Assembly: GCA_017396675.1 (NCBI GenBank)
Contig: JAFQLB010000026.1
Coordinates: forward strand, 1-64,000
DNA length: 64,000 nt
Source: Lachnospiraceae bacterium
GTDB lineage: Bacteria > Bacillota > Clostridia > Lachnospirales > Lachnospiraceae
Direction of reading: 5' to 3'
Shown: positions 61,503 through 64,000 of the stretch, one piece after another
How the letters are laid out: every line of letters starts with the position of its first letter
Position numbering within the stretch: the stretch's first letter is position 1
The notes under the pieces: generated by a model
Databases searched by the model: none
Seen by the model: the letters and a program-made list of their open reading frames with translations, nothing else
What the model was told of the DNA's origin: nothing
Program-made: the position numbers and the translations under genes

Positions 61503-63022
61503 GCACACACCTCCTCTTCAAAAATAAGAATATCGTCTTCTATCTGCAGGAATTCACTCTGCACTCTCTGCAGTCTTCTCTTCTGACGGATTCTGCCGTA
61601 CAGCCCCAGTACCTGAATGGTGATGAGAGGCGTCATAGCGATCATAGCCACGATACCAAAGGCATCCGTCATAACATTTCCGCCCAGCATCTCACAGGCG
61701 CCCACTGCAAAGGGCAGCATAAACGTGGTGGTCATGGGTCCGCTGGCAACACCGCCGGAGTCAAAGGCAATCCCTGTGTAAATGGGCGGTACAAAAAAGG
61801 TAATCCCCAGAGAGATCAGATATCCCGCGATCAAAAAAGGAAAAATAGGAATCCCCGTCAAAACCCGAAGCATGGAAATCCCCACGGACACCGCCACGCC
61901 GATGGAAAGGGCATAGCCGATGGAGGCCTGCTGAATGGCTCCGCTTGTCACCTCCTCCACCTGCCGCTTCAGAGAATGCACCGCAGGCTCTGCGGAAACC
62001 ACAAAATATCCCATCACCATTCCCACGGGAACTAACAGATACCGATACCCACTTTCCGCAATGGCGGCTCCGATCAGGCGGCCGGCAGGCATAAAGCCCA
62101 CATTGGCCCCCGTGAGAAACAGCACCAGACCGATATAGGTGTACGCCATACCCACGGCAATCTTAAGCACCTGACGTCTGTGAAAGCGCCGAAACAAAGC
62201 CTGGTAAAACAGGAATACCAGCACCAGCGGCACAAGTGCGACCATCACCTCATGACCATACTCCGGCAATCCGTGAAGAAACTGCAAAAATGCCTCCTTC
62301 GTGGTCTCCGTCAGGGCAACCACCGTCTGCGTCGTTTCCGCCTCCGGCTGAAAACAAATACTCAGAACCAATACGGACAGAATGGGGCCCACGCTGCACA
62401 AGGATACCAGACCGAAGCTGTCCTCTCCCGCATTTTTATGCTTTCCTACGGCAGCCATACCGGCACCCAGCGCCATAATAAAGGGAACCGTAATGGGGCC
62501 TGTGGTCACACCTCCGGAATCAAAGGCTGTGGGAATAAAGGTATCGGGTGCGAAAACGGACAAAAGCGCCAGCGCCCCGTAAAAAATAAGAAGCAGACGG
62601 GACAGGGGAATCTGCTTTCGGATGCGAAGCATTGCAATCATCAGAAAAATCCCCACACCCACTGCCACACAGATGATCAATACCGCATTGGGAATCGAGG
62701 GCACCTGCTGCGCCAATACCTGAAGATCCGGCTCCGCGATGGTGATCAGAGCTCCCAGCAGAAAGCATACCAGCAGAGGAAAAGCGATTCTTTTTGATTT
62801 GCTGATCTGTACACCGATCCCCTCTCCCAGCGGCTGCATGGAAATTCCCGAGCCCACCGTAAAAAAACCCATTCCCAGAATCAGTAAGATCGTGCCGAAC
62901 AAAAACTGCACCAGTACACCGTTCTGAAGCGGCGCAACACTGATGCTAAGCAGCAGCACAATGGCAGAAATGGGAAGTACTGAAATCAGAGCCTCCATCA
63001 CATAATCAAAAAACTGCTTCAA
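61499..63022 (-). CDS. DUF1538 membrane protein (duplicated transporter-like repeats)
   Basis: 507 residues, about fourteen hydrophobic helices. An internal duplication is visible: FDSGGVTTGPITVPF near residue 168 and FDSGGVASGPMTTTF near residue 421, about 253 residues apart, with matching flanking helices (GMGFFTVGSGISM against LFLTGANVGFMPAG, and EPDLQVL against EPAVHSL). This two-repeat form with an inverted or parallel fold suggests a carrier; no substrate is known to me. It starts with TTG 63022 after AAGGAGG, and its stop overlaps the PII-like gene. Confidence 0.8.
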   Translation of the reverse strand: MKQFFDYVMEALISVLPISAIVLLLSISVAPLQNGVLVQFLFGTILLILGMGFFTVGSGISMQPLGEGIGVQISKSKRIAFPLLVCFLLGALITIAEPDLQVLAQQVPSIPNAVLIICVAVGVGIFLMIAMLRIRKQIPLSRLLLIFYGALALLSVFAPDTFIPTAFDSGGVTTGPITVPFIMALGAGMAAVGKHKNAGEDSFGLVSLCSVGPILSVLVLSICFQPEAETTQTVVALTETTKEAFLQFLHGLPEYGHEVMVALVPLVLVFLFYQALFRRFHRRQVLKIAVGMAYTYIGLVLFLTGANVGFMPAGRLIGAAIAESGYRYLLVPVGMVMGYFVVSAEPAVHSLKRQVEEVTSGAIQQASIGYALSIGVAVSVGISMLRVLTGIPIFPFLIAGYLISLGITFFVPPIYTGIAFDSGGVASGPMTTTFMLPFAVGACEMLGGNVMTDAFGIVAMIAMTPLITIQVLGLYGRIRQKRRLQRVQSEFLQIEDDILIFEEEVCA

Positions 63023-63105
63023 GTCTTATCCTCCTTGTATCTTGTCGTTTAAACCGAATACTCGGAAGCTATTTTACCATAAAACCCTCTCCAATGGAAT
63101 AAAAA

Positions 63106-63139
63106 ATGCCGGATCACAGAGAAAACCGTGTCCGGCATC
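63106..63139 (-). terminator. Intrinsic terminator after the SSB-like gene
   Basis: ATGCCGGA and TCCGGCAT arms with an inner CAC/GTG pairing and a loop of about ten bases, followed on the minus strand by TTTTTT. It lies 38 bases after the SSB-like stop (63177) and before the DUF1538 gene. Confidence 0.8.
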
Positions 63140-63176
63140 AGATATCCAACCGACTGTCCGTATCTGTCGGATCTGT

Positions 63177-63827
63177 TTACATTTCATACAATTCCGCATC
63201 ATCTTCCGCCAGGTCCAGCTTGCTGACGGAAACCTCATAGGCTATCCTTTTTTCTGCATAGTCCTCGGACAGCTTCTTCATATATTCTCTGCTCTGGATC
63301 CTTCCCCAGATGGCACATCTGGTTCCCACCTCAAAATTACTTGCAAATCTGGCATTTCTTCCCCAGCAGATGCAGGGTATGTAATCAGATTTTCCGTAAG
63401 GGCGGTTGACGGCGATCAAAAGGTCTGCGATCTCCCTTCCCAGCGGGGTTTTACGGTAGATAGGCTCCTTACAGATAAATCCATCCAGAAAAATCTGATT
63501 GCTTTTGGCGCTTTCCTCCAGCTCCTCCACAAATTCCACCTCTCTTGCAAACACCGATAAGATCAGGCGATTCTTCTTTTCCTCATGACGATTGTAGGAG
63601 CGAAACTGTCCTGTGATCATCACCTTTTCTCCCCGATAATCCTGTGCGGTATCCAGCAGCCGTTCCGAAATCATCACGGGAATCCGGTCTGCGGAATCAC
63701 TGAGACGCTGCACCTGTACATCTACCATATAGAATCCTTCTCCAAAAATCTCATGACTGTAGACGAACTCACTCACAATCGTACCCATAATCACTACCTG
63801 GTTGTTTTCAATTACCTTATCTGTCAT
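63177..63827 (-). CDS. Single-stranded DNA-binding-like protein with two OB folds
   Basis: 216 residues built of two OB-type halves: about 10-105 (NNQVVIMGTIVSEFVYSHEI... GEKVMITGQFRSYNR) and about 115-205 (QIFLDGFICKEPIYRKTPLG... IADLLIAVNRPYGKSDYIPC followed by WGRNARFASNFEVGTRCAIWGRIQSREY). The second half closely resembles the SSB core (ICWGRNAR, GRIQSR), the first is more divergent. It lacks the acidic C-terminal DDDIPF tail of the main SSB. Probably an accessory ssDNA-binding protein. The ATG 63827 follows GGGAGA. Confidence 0.75.
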   Translation of the reverse strand: MTDKVIENNQVVIMGTIVSEFVYSHEIFGEGFYMVDVQVQRLSDSADRIPVMISERLLDTAQDYRGEKVMITGQFRSYNRHEEKKNRLILSVFAREVEFVEELEESAKSNQIFLDGFICKEPIYRKTPLGREIADLLIAVNRPYGKSDYIPCICWGRNARFASNFEVGTRCAIWGRIQSREYMKKLSEDYAEKRIAYEVSVSKLDLAEDDAELYEM

Positions 63828-63896
63828 ATTGGTCTCCCTTCTTTGGATGTTTCCAGGATATGTCCATCCATGTATCAACTTTTTCCTTTACGTGAA

Positions 63897-63998
63897 CTAT
63901 TGTATTCCCCGGATTACCAAAAAAGAAGTGTCAGCCATCGCGGGATACGCCCTTTTGCGCACTCCCCGGCCTGTCTTAAGGCCTACCAGGGCATCAAA
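63897..63998 (-). CDS. C-terminal end of an unidentified gene (partial)
   Basis: On the minus strand the last 33 codons before a TAG at 63897-63899 are open to the window edge; they read FDALVGLKTGRGVRKRAYPA and end with MADTSFLVIRGIQ. Composition looks coding. The gene would continue beyond 64000 and precede the SSB-like gene by 69 bases. Too short to name. Confidence 0.35.
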   Translation of the reverse strand, partial: FDALVGLKTGRGVRKRAYPAMADTSFLVIRGIQ

Positions 63999-64000
63999 CG

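Overview
The window looks like chromosomal DNA of an anaerobic, motile, low-to-mid GC Clostridia, most probably a Lachnospiraceae member. Reasons: a Gram-positive type fla/che operon with FliY instead of FliN, CodY, class III fructose-1,6-bisphosphatase, SbcCD, strong AGGAGG ribosome binding sites, TTGACA/TATAAT promoters, and several families common in that group (DUF5722, DUF2975 with an XRE partner, DUF1538 with a PII-like protein). No prophage, insertion sequence, CRISPR array or rRNA operon was seen.

Layout. (1) 1-18.7 kb, minus strand: one long flagellar operon, flgB-flgC-fliE-fliF-fliG-fliH-fliI-fliJ-ylxF-fliK-flgD-TIGR02530-flgE-motA-motB-fliL-fliM-fliY-cheY-fliO-fliP, running off the left edge. 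A promoter lies before flgB and a second one before motA. (2) 18.9-25.3 kb, minus: codY, topA, a membrane acyltransferase, an Ntn hydrolase of the choloylglycine hydrolase family, and enolase. (3) 25.5-31.3 kb: small accessory genes on both strands: MBL hydrolase, VOC enzyme, cyclase, a tiny promoter-ORF-terminator unit, DUF2975 plus XRE regulator, a DUF4173-like membrane protein and an iron alcohol dehydrogenase. (4) 31.4-40.0 kb, plus: a cobalamin riboswitch followed by btuF-btuC-btuD and cobT-cobU-cobS-(short cobU-like)-cobC-cbiB-cobD. The genes overlap or nearly touch. They would import corrinoids and complete the lower ligand and aminopropanol arm, so this is a salvage unit without corrin-ring synthesis. 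(5) 40.0-51.3 kb, minus: tRNA-Leu(UAG), amidohydrolase, DUF5722 protein, SLC13/ArsB-like carrier, htpG, a PpiC-type lipoprotein, and sbcC-sbcD. (6) 51.4-56.6 kb: ilvE, a decayed region with an internally deleted Gfo/Idh/MocA pseudogene, a cold shock gene, a SigV/RsiV-like sigma and anti-sigma pair, an isomerase of the eukaryotic HIS6 type, and a small acidic lipoprotein. (7) 56.6-64.0 kb, minus: fbp, dapB and dapA behind a lysine riboswitch with its own promoter and terminator, a PII-like/DUF1538 pair, a tandem OB-fold SSB-like protein, and the last codons of an unidentified gene.

Most promising for follow-up: the DUF1538/PII-like membrane-regulator pair; the roughly 135-nt unit at 27.3-27.45 kb; the FlgD with a C-terminal helical-repeat extension; the short second CobU-like protein; the HIS6-type isomerase; and the mutually exclusive hairpins in the flgE-motA gap. 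All calls come from reading the sequence; no database search was run.
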